From: Prevotella sp. P5-50
GTDB taxonomy: Bacteria > Bacteroidota > Bacteroidia > Bacteroidales > Bacteroidaceae
Direction of reading: 5' to 3'
NCBI RefSeq assembly: GCF_002251295.1
Contig: NZ_NPJA01000016.1
Span: forward strand, 1 to 64,000
DNA: 64,000 nt
The translations under genes were made by a program, and so were the position numbers. The notes under the pieces are model-generated. The model did not search any database. It was given only the letters and a program-made list of their open reading frames with translations, and was not told the origin of the DNA. Below are positions 1-8,172 of the stretch, piece after piece. The first letter of the stretch is position 1. Every line of letters starts with the position of its first letter.

Positions 1-303
1 TTTCCTGTGTCAGTTCCTTGATGGCTCTGAGGATGGTATCAGAGCTGCATGTACGAAGGGTAGGATGATACGAGAGAGGCGCATCAGTTGTGACGTTACA
101 TCTTCCACGCATGAGCCGCCACAGAAATAAACGCTCATCAGCGAACGGACTATCTCGCTGAACTGATATCCGAAGATACTGCTGCATCTCTGACCCAGTG
201 TTGAGTCGATAACGGGTGAAAGCATGGAGTCAAATTTCTCCATGATTGAAAAAATTCCTCCAAAAGGTGTGAGTTTCTCAGATTTAATTTGTATTTTTGC
301 CAT
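1..303 (-). pseudogene. IS1380-family transposase, broken N-terminal fragment
   Basis: The minus-strand reading frame from the ATG at 303 gives the N-terminus typical of Bacteroidales IS1380-family transposases (starts MAKIQIKSEKLTPFGG; later VYFCGGSCVEDV). After LMR, near position 75, the frame is wrong. The expected continuation (HPTLRTCSSDT, then ILRAIKELTQE up to base 1) is found in another frame, so a small indel has broken the gene. The rest of the transposase lies beyond the window edge. The family call rests on recall of related proteins, not a search. A non-functional remnant is the most likely state, unless programmed frameshifting occurs, which this family is not known for. Confidence 0.8.
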
Positions 304-373
304 GTCATATTAGAGTTTTGCTTGTTTTCTTTTTGCAACACTAAGATAAGTGAAAATTCTGACATGGCAAAAT

Positions 374-398
374 CCTGGGCAACTTTTTGTTGCTCAGG
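374..398. repeat. Hairpin near IS1380 end
   Basis: Two 10-base arms, CCTGGGCAAC and GTTGCTCAGG, are separated by five T and pair except for one G.T position. The hairpin lies about 70 bases upstream of the transposase start, so it may be part of the insertion-sequence end or a transcription barrier that shields the transposase. No T-tract follows on the plus strand. Confidence 0.45.
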
Positions 399-589
399 AA
401 CTTATAAATAAAGTTAAATTATAGTGTTGCGGAATTAAGGTATCATACAAAGATAACCAATAATTGTGAAATACTCATGAAAAAGGTGGCATTTTTATCA
501 TTTCTTAAAAAAAAGCACTACCTTTACACCTTGATAACCGAGGGTCGCGTTATCGTGGAGATTCCCCATCACATAAAAGACATAAAACA

Positions 590-1402
590 ATGAATAACCG
601 ATTGGTCATACTGAGCGATAATCGTACCAATGATGCACGACTGGAAACAGAACATGGACTCTCTATCTATATGGAGGGCCCATCGGGAAAGTTTCTACTC
701 GACACAGGGGCATCGGATCTCTTTGTCCGCAATGCAGCACTGTTGGACATCGATTTATCCGACATCGACTACTGCTTGATTTCCCATGGTCATAGCGACC
801 ATATAGGTGGACTGAATGCGTTTCTTACCATCAACAGCAAAGCTAAGGTCATACTCTCTGCACAGATTCCTGGTGCGGAGTATGTATCGGTGCGTCGCTA
901 TCAACATTCCATAACCAGTCATGTTGATTTCGATAGGTATCACGACCGTTTTGTCTTTGTCGATAACAATACCACGGTGGGGCCCGTACAGGTCTATGCC
1001 CATATCATGCAACACCACGCACTACCCTTGGGCGATAAAAATCTTTTAATCCGTACTTCGGATGATAGTCTTACAGCCGATGCGTTCCATCACGAACTCG
1101 TATTCTTGGTGGATGGAGTGCTCTTCACAGGTTGTGCCCACAATGGACTGTTGAACATACTGGAGACGGTAAAACAACCTTTTGACGTGGCAATAGGTGG
1201 CTTCCATCTTTTAGATTCCCATCTGGATCAACACTACGAAACCGATACGCAGTTGCAAGCCATTTCTGCCAGTCTGCGCGAAACATATTCCAACGTTACG
1301 TTCTATACAGGCCATTGTACGGGTGATCATAGTTTCGACATGCTGTCAGATCAGAATGATAGGTTGCATCAGTTTCATGGTGGCGATACCATCACTTGGT
1401 AG
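590..1402 (+). CDS. MBL-fold metallo-hydrolase
   Basis: A 270-residue metallo-beta-lactamase-fold enzyme. The metal-binding signature is complete at residues 66-71 (HGHSDH, followed by IGGL). Further conserved elements are the N-terminal G-L-S-I-Y and LLDTGAS strands, and GCAHNG near residue 180. The overall pattern resembles the group that includes 7,8-dihydropterin-6-yl-methyl aminobenzene phosphate synthase-like hydrolases, so a cytoplasmic hydrolase for a phosphorylated or cyclic small molecule is plausible, but the substrate is unknown. The gene stands alone on the plus strand, with the Nudix gene following after an 86-base gap. No signal peptide is visible. Confidence 0.85.
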   Translation: MNNRLVILSDNRTNDARLETEHGLSIYMEGPSGKFLLDTGASDLFVRNAALLDIDLSDIDYCLISHGHSDHIGGLNAFLTINSKAKVILSAQIPGAEYVSVRRYQHSITSHVDFDRYHDRFVFVDNNTTVGPVQVYAHIMQHHALPLGDKNLLIRTSDDSLTADAFHHELVFLVDGVLFTGCAHNGLLNILETVKQPFDVAIGGFHLLDSHLDQHYETDTQLQAISASLRETYSNVTFYTGHCTGDHSFDMLSDQNDRLHQFHGGDTITW

Positions 1403-1488
1403 TAGGCGACTTCTTACTATAAGTTTAGAAAAGAATGAGTAAATTTGTAACAGATATATTGCATGAACAAAAAATCCGATAACGCATC

Positions 1489-2040
1489 ATGAGAAGTGAT
1501 AAGGAAATGGAATGGAAAACGCTTGAAACGAAATATCTGTTCAAGCGCAATTGGCTAACCGCCAAGGTGGAAAAGGTTGAGTTACCTGATGGTCGTATAT
1601 ACGATGAGTATTATACGTTAGAATATCCTACGTGGATTAATGTTATTGCCATAACAAAAGATGGTAAGATGATTCTGGAGCGGCAATGGCGGCATGGTTT
1701 GAAGATTGTTTCAACCGAAATTCCTGCAGGTGTGGTAGAAAAAGGGGAAAATCCTATGGATGCAGCAAAACGTGAACTTCAAGAAGAAACAGGTTTTGGT
1801 GGTGGAACGTGGACACAATTCCTTGTTACGGCTCCAAATCCCAGTGTGATGAATAATCTGTGCTATACCTATTTGGCAGAGGGTGTAGAACTCGTTTCCG
1901 ATACGCACCTTGATGCCACGGAAGATTTGGAAGTGTTCTTTCGCGATAAAGATGAAGTCTATGAGATGCTACGTTCTGGTCAGTTCTGCCAGGCATTGAT
2001 GTTGGCACCACTATGGAAGTTTTTTGCCACACGCACGTAA
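1489..2040 (+). CDS. Nudix hydrolase, ADP-ribose pyrophosphatase-like
   Basis: A 183-residue protein with a complete Nudix box: G81, E87, R95-E96 and E99-E100, then T-G102-F, matching GX5EX7REUXEEXGU. The N-terminal region (substrate-side strands around YDEYYTLEYP and the QWRHG segment) resembles the ADP-ribose/nucleotide-sugar pyrophosphatase group, which cleaves ADP-ribose to AMP and ribose phosphate. An in-frame ATG seven codons in (1507) could also serve as the start. It is separate from the NrtR-like Nudix regulator at 16762, which has a different architecture. Confidence 0.85.
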   Translation: MRSDKEMEWKTLETKYLFKRNWLTAKVEKVELPDGRIYDEYYTLEYPTWINVIAITKDGKMILERQWRHGLKIVSTEIPAGVVEKGENPMDAAKRELQEETGFGGGTWTQFLVTAPNPSVMNNLCYTYLAEGVELVSDTHLDATEDLEVFFRDKDEVYEMLRSGQFCQALMLAPLWKFFATRT

Positions 2041-2048
2041 ACTGTAAA

Positions 2049-2177
2049 ACCCTCACACGGATCACACGCTAAGTTTTATTTCTTGCTTTCAGACAACTAA
2101 ATAAAAATTTCTGTGATTTCTGACGTTTTACTGGTGGGCACATGGAGGGAAAAAGTGTAAATCTGTGATTTGTGTGA
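2049..2177. repeat. Imperfect inverted repeat downstream of Nudix gene
   Basis: CTCACACGGATCACAC near 2049 and CTGTGATTTGTGTGAG near 2162 are inverted copies with about 13 of 16 positions matching, separated by about 100 bases. They sit between the ends of two convergent genes. This may be a degenerate repeat element or part of a weak convergent terminator. Confidence 0.4.
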
Positions 2178-2183
2178 GCAATT

Positions 2184-2936
2184 TTATGGATGCACGAACT
2201 GACCATGTTTTATGGTTTGATGACCATAGTGTATGGCAAACTGTGGACAGTGGTGCAGACATTTCAGACAGAGCGTGCATTTCTCTTTTGTCCAAACAGG
2301 ATAACCATCCTTACACGTTATGGCTTGTTCTGGACATTGATGCGCACATTGATTGCAACCAATACACTTGTCTTTCATCACGTGGAAATGCTTGGTCTTG
2401 CGCTGGCTGTCGTAGGTGAGGTAATACCAGCGTGCCAACCAATGGGGAAGGCGCAGGTTGTCAAAGTTGCCTGCCTTGCGAGCCACAGCCCATTCCGTTA
2501 TTTGAGTGATGGTCTTTTCTGCTTCTTCCGTTTTTCGCATGCACTTCTCGTGATTCGACACGTCAAATAGGGGAGTCCATACATCCACCATCCTCACATT
2601 ATACTTTGCATCAAGCCACAAGCCTTTATGTTTCAGTAGTTGTTGCATCATATAATGTGCTTGCCCCGTGGAAGTTCCGAATGTAACCACATGGTAGATG
2701 AAGTGATGTCGCAAGTCTGTAATATTCAACAGATTGAGAAACCTTACAACGATGTCGGGGAGTCCCCAGAAATAGACAGGGGTGACAAATCCGACGCGTT
2801 CGTCCTTGCATAAGGAAAATGAAAATTCGCCATTCCTCATGCAGTCTGTTATTGACACACACTTTTCTTTTGTGGCATGCGCCAGGCATTGTGCCACATG
2901 TTTGCTGTTTCCTGTTCCTGAAAAATAAAAAACCAT
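2184..2936 (-). CDS. EFR1-type flavodoxin / 4Fe-4S ferredoxin protein
   Basis: A 250-residue electron-transfer protein. The N-terminus is a flavodoxin-like domain starting directly with the FMN phosphate loop (FSGTGNSKHVA, residues 5-15). The C-terminus carries two 4Fe-4S motifs, CIGCNQCAHQCP and CTLCLKCLHHCP, giving a bacterial two-cluster ferredoxin. This is the architecture of the EFR1 family of ferrodoxins, expected to pass low-potential electrons to an unidentified partner in the cytoplasm. It is transcribed alone, convergent with the Nudix gene. Its promoter region holds a 13-base inverted repeat (2956-2999). Confidence 0.9.
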   Translation of the reverse strand: MVFYFSGTGNSKHVAQCLAHATKEKCVSITDCMRNGEFSFSLCKDERVGFVTPVYFWGLPDIVVRFLNLLNITDLRHHFIYHVVTFGTSTGQAHYMMQQLLKHKGLWLDAKYNVRMVDVWTPLFDVSNHEKCMRKTEEAEKTITQITEWAVARKAGNFDNLRLPHWLARWYYLTYDSQRKTKHFHVMKDKCIGCNQCAHQCPEQAITCKDGYPVWTKEKCTLCLKCLHHCPQFAIHYGHQTIKHGQFVHP

Positions 2937-2955
2937 TCGCGTCTTGCTATTATTG

Positions 2956-2999
2956 ATACAAAAGTACCATAGATTTTTTTAATTTTGGTACTTTTGTAT
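2956..2999. promoter_or_regulatory. Inverted-repeat promoter/operator upstream of the EFR1 gene
   Basis: ATACAAAAGTACC (2956-2968) and its exact complement GGTACTTTTGTAT (2987-2999) are separated by 18 bases. Each arm contains TACTTTTG, a match to the Bacteroidetes -7 element TAnnTTTG, one on each strand. The minus-strand copy (2959-2966) is correctly placed, about 20 bases from the EFR1 start codon. The symmetry suggests a regulator-binding site or divergent promoters, although no plus-strand gene follows. Confidence 0.55.
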
Positions 3000-3467
3000 G
3001 GAAATCTTTTGAACTCCATCGTTTTTTAGGTCATGATATAACTGGTGACACTATGAAAACGAAGGATGAGGTAATAACATTGCTGATGACACAAAGATCT
3101 AAAAAATGAGCAGCTGTGCCAACTTCTACAGTATTGTCTAAAAAATAACTAAAGATGGATGTTAAAGATAAATATTATTTACAGATAATCTGGAAGCCTA
3201 TGTGGGTTCGTTAGGCACAAAAGATATATCACTATATTGGCTGACTATTGTCTCTTGACCGAAATGTTTAGCTTGAATTGATATGTGACTTATATAAAAA
3301 ATCTATAAATAAGTTAAATAAAATTAAATATCAGCTCAAAATTGGGCGAATATTTGCATTTAGGGGGTGTGATGTTGTACATTTGTAAATACCAAAATGA
3401 TGGCGTCGTAAACAAAAAGGCGCTTTAGCAAAAAACCATATATCATACAACTAAAAATCATTCATTT
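3000..3467. other. Gene-free stretch, possible remnants only
   Basis: AT-rich DNA with no convincing reading frame. A plus-strand start near 3053 gives only 18 codons (MKTKDEVITLLMTQRSKK) before a stop, and later frames are also interrupted, so a decayed gene is possible but cannot be named. Confidence 0.4.
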
Positions 3468-3544
3468 ATGTTTACATGTACTATTCCAAATACCTCCAAC
3501 TGGTTGCAACATAAGGAGCATGATTGCTCGATTGCCACCCGACC

Positions 3545-3742
3545 GGTTATCGTTCGGTTATCGTTCGGTTCTCGTTCACTTCTCGTTAGGTCCTCGTTCG
3601 TCTCTCGTTCGTCTCTCGTTCGTTATTCGTTAGTCTATCGAAGACCGAACGAGGACCGAACGAGGAACAAGCGAAAAACGAACGAAAGAGCAGCGAACGT
3701 CGAACGAGATAATAGCGAGAAACTATCGAAGACTTGACGGGA
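3545..3742. repeat. 11-bp-period repeat array with a strand switch at its centre
   Basis: About eighteen degenerate 11-base units run head to tail. The first eight (3545-3632) carry TCGTT at the same phase, for example GGTTATCGTTC at 3545 and 3556 and GTCTCTCGTTC at 3600 and 3611. After the unit at 3633 (GTCTATCGAAG) the units carry the complementary core CGAAC or GCGAA, for example ACCGAACGAGG at 3644 and 3655. The array is thus a tandem repeat whose second half is roughly the reverse complement of the first. Long open frames on both strands here (R/S/V/L-rich or N/E/R-rich) are by-products of the repeat and are not called as genes. Confidence 0.85.
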
Positions 3743-3954
3743 AACTGTCTAACCTGATGGGAAGGGCAGTTTGTAATTCCGATGATTCGTGAGCTCTGTG
3801 GGCTCTGTGTGCTCCGTGGATCCATGATTTTGATTTCTGGCTTCCCTCCGATTGGGAATGGTACTTGTTGTTACTTTTGTCCTTAACATGACGCAGACAG
3901 AGACAGAAGACTATAAGGTAGAGGTAATATCTATCAGGATATGACCACTGGAAA
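3743..3954. other. Non-coding spacer with short direct repeats
   Basis: No gene is supported. Near 3785-3820 there are three short imperfect copies of a G-CTCTGTG phrase. Otherwise nothing distinctive is visible between the 11-bp array and the 32-bp repeats. Confidence 0.35.
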
Positions 3955-4050
3955 TACACTTTTAAGGACGACTTTTTGTGGTTTTCTACACTTTTAAGGA
4001 TGACTTTTTGTGGTTTTATACATTTTTAAGGACGACTTTTGACGCGGTTT
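3955..4050. repeat. Three 32-bp direct repeats upstream of the ATPase gene
   Basis: Units start at 3955, 3987 and 4019. Each begins TACA(C/T)TTTTAAGGA and continues GACTTTTTGTGG; the third diverges after ACGACTTTT. The first two differ at about two positions. The last unit runs into the -33 region of the promoter for the downstream ATPase gene, so the repeats could be regulator-binding sites or part of a mobile unit that includes the gene. Confidence 0.85.
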
Positions 4051-4071
4051 GAAATAAAAAATGTATCTTTG
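4038..4071 (+). promoter_or_regulatory. Promoter of the AAA_14/DUF4143 ATPase gene
   Basis: TTTG at 4038-4041 and TATCTTTG at 4064-4071 are 22 bases apart, close to the Bacteroidetes -33/-7 arrangement. Transcription would start near 4077, downstream of the first in-frame ATG (4061), which supports the ATG at 4103 as the start codon. Confidence 0.6.
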
Positions 4072-4102
4072 CATTCAGAAATCATCAAGCAATCAGATAG
4101 TT

Positions 4103-5395
4103 ATGAAGAGAAAAGCCATCGACTACCTATATCAATGGAAAGCAAGTAACGACCGAAAGCCATTGGTCATGCTTGGAGCCCGCCAGGTTGGCAAAACCTG
4201 GCTGATGCAAGAATTTGCCAAAGAGGCCTATAACCATAGTGCGTATGTGAACTTCGAAGACAATGAAATGCTCCGGGAAGTTTTTGCGCATGACTTTGAT
4301 ATTTCCCGCATTATTAATAGCATACAATGGAGTACAGGAGTTTCTATTGATGAGAATACGCTTATTATCCTTGATGAGATACAAGAAGCGCCCAGGGGCA
4401 TCACCGCGTTAAAGTATTTTGCAGAAAAAGCACCTCAATATCATGTCGTAGCTGCAGGTTCATTGCTCGGAATTGCGATGCATCAGAATGACTCTTTTCC
4501 TGTAGGTAAGGTAGATTTTATGCATTTATACCCCCTTACATTTTTTGAATTTTTGGATGCAATCGGTGAAAGTAGGATGGTGGAATTGCTCATGAAAAAG
4601 GATTGGAATATGATAACCATGTTCCGGAATAAATTCGAGGAATGTCTGCGACAGTATTATCTGGTAGGGGGAATGCCGGCTGTAGTCCAGTCTTTTGTCT
4701 GTGAGGGGAATCTGTCTAAAGTCAGAAACATTCAAAAAGGAATCCTTGAAGCGTATGAGCGTGATTTTTCCAAACATGCACCGGCTATAGAAGTTCCACG
4801 TATCCGAATGGTATGGAAATCCATTCCATCCCAGCTCGCCAAGGAAAACAAGAAATTTATCTATGGTGCTGTGAAGAAAGGGGCCAGAGCAAAGGATTTT
4901 GAGCTCGCCATCGAATGGCTGAAAGATGCAGGGTTAATCTATAAGGTGAACCGCTGCAAGAAGGCTCTGTTGCCTTTGGCTGCATACGAAGATTTCTCTG
5001 CTTTTAAGTTATTTCTGTCTGATGTGGGACTGATGGGAGCCATGAGCAATATTCCTATCCAAAGCTTGTTGGAAGGAAATGTGTTGTTTTCTGATTTTAA
5101 AGGGGCGCTGACAGAACAGTATGTCCTGCAGCAGCTTAAGGAGAAAGCTTCTTTGTCAATCTATTATTGGTCGGCAGATAATTCACGTGGTGAAATTGAT
5201 TTCCTGGTGCAGGATGAGGAAAGAATCATTCCGATAGAAGTAAAGGCTGAGGAAAATTTACAAGCTAAGAGTCTGAGGGTGTTTGTGGAACGTAATCAGG
5301 GATTAAAAGGTGTGCGCCTATCTATGTCACCTTATAGAGAGCAGGATTGGCTTGCCAATTATCCTTTATATTCTGTATCTGCAATAATCGAATAA
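4103..5395 (+). CDS. AAA_14 / DUF4143 ATP-binding protein
   Basis: A 430-residue protein (from the chosen start MKRKAIDYLY) with an N-terminal AAA_14 P-loop domain: Walker A GARQVGKTW and Walker B LIILDEIQEAP. The C-terminus is a DUF4143 domain with the restriction-endonuclease-like motif GEIDFLV...IIPIEVKAE. These proteins are very common in Bacteroidetes and are often present in many copies; their role is unknown, though a mobile or defence-related function has been suggested. An earlier in-frame ATG at 4061 is less likely because it precedes the predicted transcription start. The gene is isolated and preceded by a triplicate 32-bp repeat. Confidence 0.85.
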   Translation: MKRKAIDYLYQWKASNDRKPLVMLGARQVGKTWLMQEFAKEAYNHSAYVNFEDNEMLREVFAHDFDISRIINSIQWSTGVSIDENTLIILDEIQEAPRGITALKYFAEKAPQYHVVAAGSLLGIAMHQNDSFPVGKVDFMHLYPLTFFEFLDAIGESRMVELLMKKDWNMITMFRNKFEECLRQYYLVGGMPAVVQSFVCEGNLSKVRNIQKGILEAYERDFSKHAPAIEVPRIRMVWKSIPSQLAKENKKFIYGAVKKGARAKDFELAIEWLKDAGLIYKVNRCKKALLPLAAYEDFSAFKLFLSDVGLMGAMSNIPIQSLLEGNVLFSDFKGALTEQYVLQQLKEKASLSIYYWSADNSRGEIDFLVQDEERIIPIEVKAEENLQAKSLRVFVERNQGLKGVRLSMSPYREQDWLANYPLYSVSAIIE

Positions 5396-5479
5396 TTAGT
5401 GGACCCTATTTATAAGATAGAGGGGCATTGAGGGACAACTTGGGACATCTTGAATAACCGGAAATCCTTAATGACCTTA

Positions 5480-5709
5480 ATGATCGGAAGTTAGCATCAT
5501 GTGGAACTCAGTGGTGTGCATGTCGCTGATTACATCACGGCTGATGATTACATCGCTCTGCAACAGCCAGCGCAAGGCTACCTGTGCGGCAGTCTTGCCA
5601 TATTTCTCGCCAATATGGGTGAGGGTAGGGTTGGATCAGGTTCCACCTGATAAACACCATAACCCAATTGTGGCATTTCCACGCCATTGCTTAACTTTAT
5701 CTTCTTCAT
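5480..5709 (-). pseudogene. Aldo/keto reductase remnant
   Basis: From the ATG at 5709 the minus strand encodes a clear aldo/keto reductase N-terminus (MKKIKLSNGVEMPQLGYGVYQ). After about 27 codons the sequence jumps, in a different frame, to a C-terminal segment of the same family ([19 protein letters not shown] near 5595-5540). Roughly the central 200 residues are missing, so an internal deletion plus frameshift has destroyed the gene. It lies just downstream of the redox genes at 5731-7109 on the same strand and was probably once part of that operon. Confidence 0.8.
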
Positions 5710-5730
5710 AATTGTAAAATCATATAGTTG

Positions 5731-6546
5731 CTATTTTATCTTGTTATATTCCTCATCGCTTACAGCCTCCTGCCATTCGTTGGATGTGTTTTCGCCAGGT
5801 ATTTCAAAGGCGAGGTGGGCAAACCAGCTGTCTTTTGCAGCACCATGCCAATGCTTCACGTTGGCAGGAATATGGATGACTGTGCCGGGGAGGATTTCCT
5901 GCGCAGGCTTGCCTTCTTCCTGATACCAGCCACGTCCGGCTACGCCTACCAGCATCTGTCCGCCACCCTTTGTGGCGTGGTGCGTGTGCCAGTTGTTACG
6001 GCAACCAGGCTCAAAGGTAACATTGAAGAAAGGTATCTGACTGTCGGATATTTGTGCCAGATAACTATTACCCTTGAAGTATTTGGCGTAAGCGGTGTTG
6101 GGTTCGCCAACAGGGAATATCATCTCACGCTGGAATGCAGCCTTGGCATCTTCTCCTTTCACGTCCTCGTTCCATACCTCCTTTGCCAGATTGAAGGCAG
6201 CCCAGGCCTTTGGCCAGCCGGCGTAGAAGGCGATGTGAGTAATAATCTCTGCCGCTTCCGTGCGGGTAATTCCGTTATTCTTTGCCGACTGCAAGTGATA
6301 TTTCAGCGAGTTGTCGGTGATTCCTTGGCTGATGAGCGAAGTGATTGTTACCAAACTGCGGTCGCGCAATGAAAGCAAGTCATTGCGGCTCCATACTTCT
6401 CCGAAGAGGATGTCGTCGTTGAGGTGGGCGAACTCCGGGGCAAACTCACCCAGTTGGGTGCGCCCTGCTGTCTGTACTATTTTCTGTTGTGCCATTATAT
6501 TAAATGAAATAGTTGTTAATATGATGAATGTCGCATATTTTTTCAT
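5731..6546 (-). CDS. Carboxymuconolactone decarboxylase-like / cupin fusion, exported
   Basis: A 271-residue protein starting MKKYATFIILTT, with a typical signal peptide ending near MAQ. An alternative ATG three codons upstream (6555) is less likely. The first half is a carboxymuconolactone decarboxylase (AhpD-like) domain, all-helical, including the GWPKAWAAF segment. The second half is a small cupin (NNWHTHH...GWYQEEG, then IPANVKHWHGA) that would bind a metal through the histidines. The fusion is common in Bacteroidetes next to flavodoxin and AraC genes and is thought to act in quinone or peroxide-type redox chemistry. It is the third gene after AraC and the flavodoxin, separated from the latter by 20 bases. 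Confidence 0.85.
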   Translation of the reverse strand: MKKYATFIILTTISFNIMAQQKIVQTAGRTQLGEFAPEFAHLNDDILFGEVWSRNDLLSLRDRSLVTITSLISQGITDNSLKYHLQSAKNNGITRTEAAEIITHIAFYAGWPKAWAAFNLAKEVWNEDVKGEDAKAAFQREMIFPVGEPNTAYAKYFKGNSYLAQISDSQIPFFNVTFEPGCRNNWHTHHATKGGGQMLVGVAGRGWYQEEGKPAQEILPGTVIHIPANVKHWHGAAKDSWFAHLAFEIPGENTSNEWQEAVSDEEYNKIK

Positions 6547-6566
6547 AAGAATCAATAGTTGAGTCT

Positions 6567-7109
6567 CTATCCCTTGACAGATTTTCCTAACTCGTATGCT
6601 TTCTGCAGTTTCTTGTTGCCTAGAATGGTACGTGGAGCGTCAACACCACCGCAGAACAGAGTGCCGGCAAGATGGCTCTCTGGATAGCAGTCAATCCAGC
6701 CTGTCAGTCCGGCTTCAGCACGCTTAGGCACTTCCGGCTCATTTTCGGCTGCCGTAGTGAGCATGTAAACATCACGGAACTTGTAGTCAAGCGCGAACAT
6801 GGCATTCATGCGGTCGATGAGGGTCTTCATTTGTCCGCTCATCTCATAATAATATATAGGTGTTGCCCAGCAAACCACATCGGCATTCAGCACCTTCTGC
6901 ATGATGTCGTTCACATCATCCTTGATGATACACTTGCCCAACTTCTGACATGCCAGACAGCCTTTGCAAAACTTGATGTCTTTTCCTGCAAGCGAAATCT
7001 TTTCCACTTCATGACCTGCAGCCTTGGCACCTTCGATAAACTGATCTGCGAGCATGTCGCTATTTGAACCAGTACGCAGACTGGTAGAGATTACGATTAT
7101 TTTCTTCAT
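6567..7109 (-). CDS. Flavodoxin-family NAD(P)H-dependent oxidoreductase
   Basis: A 180-residue FMN-dependent oxidoreductase. The N-terminal strand and phosphate loop ISTSLRTGSNSDMLAD bind FMN. CKGCLACQKLGKC is the cysteine cluster typical of the iron-sulfur flavoprotein-like and NADPH-dependent FMN reductase group, and TPIYYYEMSGQMKTLIDRM is the second conserved FMN contact. It probably reduces quinones, nitro compounds or similar electrophiles in the cytoplasm. It lies between the AraC regulator (82 bases upstream) and the decarboxylase-cupin gene, suggesting joint control by that regulator. Confidence 0.85.
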   Translation of the reverse strand: MKKIIVISTSLRTGSNSDMLADQFIEGAKAAGHEVEKISLAGKDIKFCKGCLACQKLGKCIIKDDVNDIMQKVLNADVVCWATPIYYYEMSGQMKTLIDRMNAMFALDYKFRDVYMLTTAAENEPEVPKRAEAGLTGWIDCYPESHLAGTLFCGGVDAPRTILGNKKLQKAYELGKSVKG

Positions 7110-7190
7110 TGTATCATTTTTTTTAATTCTTCTTCAGGAACTCTTCAATGTATTAAGAATAACAGTTATTCTATACATGCTTCCTTGTAT

Positions 7191-8081
7191 CTATGCAGTT
7201 TTGCGGAGCTCGCTTGGAGTCTTTCCCGTCTGTGCCTTGAAAAAGCGGACGAAGTGCTGAGGATATTCAAAGCCGAGGTGCTGGCTGATTTGCGTAATGC
7301 TGAGGGTTTCATCAACAAGTAGTTGGCGGGCTGCAGAAAGCAGTCGGTCGTTAATCAGACTCTTTGCAGTTCTGCCTGTCTCGGTCTTGACTAATTCTCC
7401 GAAATATTTAGGCGAATAGCAGCATTTGTCGGCAAAGTAAGCTACGGTAGGCAGACCTTCACGCATCGCTTCACGGGCAATGTATTCATCGAGCAGAGAG
7501 ATGAATTTCTTGACCACCGAATGATTTATTTCCTCGCGTGTGATAAACTGTCGGTCGTAGAAGCGCAGACAATAGTTCAGCAGCAACTCGATGTTGGAAA
7601 CGATGAGTTCGCGCGAATGCTTATCTATAGGATGCTGCAGTTCCTGCTTAATCATTGAGAGCACATCACGGAAGATGTTTACCTCGGCAGTGGATAAGTG
7701 TAATGCTTCGTTGCTTGTATAGTCGAAAAACTCGTATCGGGAGATGTTTTTGCCAAGCTGGGTGCGGTTGAGCAGGTCGGGATGGAAAGCCAATACCGTA
7801 TATTTGGCAAACGGAACACCTGGAATGGGTTCTACCTTAATCGACTGTCCTGGAGCAAACGAGGTGACGGTCATCTCGTCAAAATCATATTCTGTTCTTC
7901 CGTATGACAATTTGCAGCCCTTGTTTTCCTTCAGAAAGAGGGCATAAAGTCCGTAGTGATGCACAGCCTCCTGTATAGGAGAGGCATTCTCTACACGCAC
8001 AACGCTTACCAAGGGATGAAGTGTTTTCACCCCTATGAAGTCGTTAAACTCCTGTATGGTATTAAAGAATAATTCCTTCAT
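7191..8081 (-). CDS. AraC-family transcriptional regulator
   Basis: A 296-residue regulator. The N-terminal about 170 residues form a cupin-like sensing domain with no recognised ligand. The C-terminal about 100 residues hold two helix-turn-helix motifs (VAYFADKCCYSPKYFGELV and ITQISQHLGFEYPQHFVRFF) ending in TGKTPSELRK, the AraC/XylS signature. It is the first gene of the minus-strand group that continues with the flavodoxin, the decarboxylase-cupin and the aldo/keto reductase remnant, and it probably activates them in response to an electrophile or oxidant. The inducer is unknown. Confidence 0.9.
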   Translation of the reverse strand: MKELFFNTIQEFNDFIGVKTLHPLVSVVRVENASPIQEAVHHYGLYALFLKENKGCKLSYGRTEYDFDEMTVTSFAPGQSIKVEPIPGVPFAKYTVLAFHPDLLNRTQLGKNISRYEFFDYTSNEALHLSTAEVNIFRDVLSMIKQELQHPIDKHSRELIVSNIELLLNYCLRFYDRQFITREEINHSVVKKFISLLDEYIAREAMREGLPTVAYFADKCCYSPKYFGELVKTETGRTAKSLINDRLLSAARQLLVDETLSITQISQHLGFEYPQHFVRFFKAQTGKTPSELRKTA

Positions 8082-8172
8082 AATCCTATGCTTTTAAATT
8101 TCTGCAAAGATACGCACATTCTCCTAAAGAGCTTATACCTGGTTTTCGGAAGATATTACCATTATCGGAGAT

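Noticed and set aside
3468..3825. Open frames on both strands rich in R/S/V/L or N/E/R
   Set aside because: They follow from the 11-bp repeat, whose three-unit period (33 bases) is divisible by three and keeps all frames open. There is no domain and no plausible start context.
4061..4102. Upstream ATG of the DUF4143 ATPase
   Set aside because: It precedes the predicted transcription start, and the conserved protein start is MKRKAIDYL at 4103.
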